Shown here piece by piece: positions 14,349 to 14,351 of a stretch of 14,351 bases of DNA. Position numbers and translations under genes: made by a program. Numbering within the stretch: the stretch's first letter is position 1; each line of letters begins with the position of its first letter. Below the pieces are notes generated by a model. That model was given only the letters and a program-made list of their open reading frames with translations. It was not told where the DNA came from and did no database searches. Source of the DNA: JANMDR01 sp031376425 (lineage in GTDB: Bacteria > Pseudomonadota > Gammaproteobacteria > Burkholderiales > Usitatibacteraceae); NCBI GenBank assembly GCA_031376425.1, contig JANMDR010000142.1, positions 1 through 14,351 of the forward strand, read 5' to 3'.

Positions 14349-14351
14349 GAT

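Overview
The window most likely comes from the chromosome of a betaproteobacterium. The glutamine synthetase at the left edge is a full-length type I enzyme, and from memory its sequence, including the C-terminus THPVEFDMYYSL, is of the Betaproteobacteria kind. It is followed by a DUF4124-type periplasmic protein and then glnL-glnG, an arrangement I recall from that class. This assignment rests on recognition, not on a search.

Region 1 (1-5544, + strand) is the nitrogen-control block. It holds glnA, its strong terminator, a DUF4124/coiled-coil secreted protein with its own possible sigma70 promoter, a second terminator, a sigma54-like -24/-12 promoter, and glnL (NtrB kinase) with glnG (NtrC activator). 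GlnL and GlnG sense nitrogen status through PII and switch on sigma54 promoters. The sigma54-like site directly in front of glnL suggests autoregulation.

Region 2 (5541-8802, genes on the - strand) looks like an accessory insert. It contains a PIN-toxin/Phd-antitoxin pair and a two-gene sugar operon (glycosyltransferase, then NAD-dependent epimerase). A near-palindromic ~170 bp element (5541-5709) that begins at the glnG stop codon and a half-copy of the same repeat (8734-8802) flank it. A separate REP-like perfect hairpin lies at 8861-8888.

Region 3 (9065-14348, all - strand) encodes predicted exported or surface proteins. In transcription order these are a tail-collar (MdpB-like) protein, a 775-residue collagen-like protein with a long proline-poor G-X-T repeat, and a secreted Ig-like protein ending in two copies of a ~111-residue tryptophan-rich module. 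A 13 bp x 3 tandem repeat sits between the tail-collar gene and the collagen-like gene. I infer a cell-surface or extracellular fibre and adhesion role, but no single function is proven from sequence.

There are no rRNA, tRNA, CRISPR or transposase genes that I can see.
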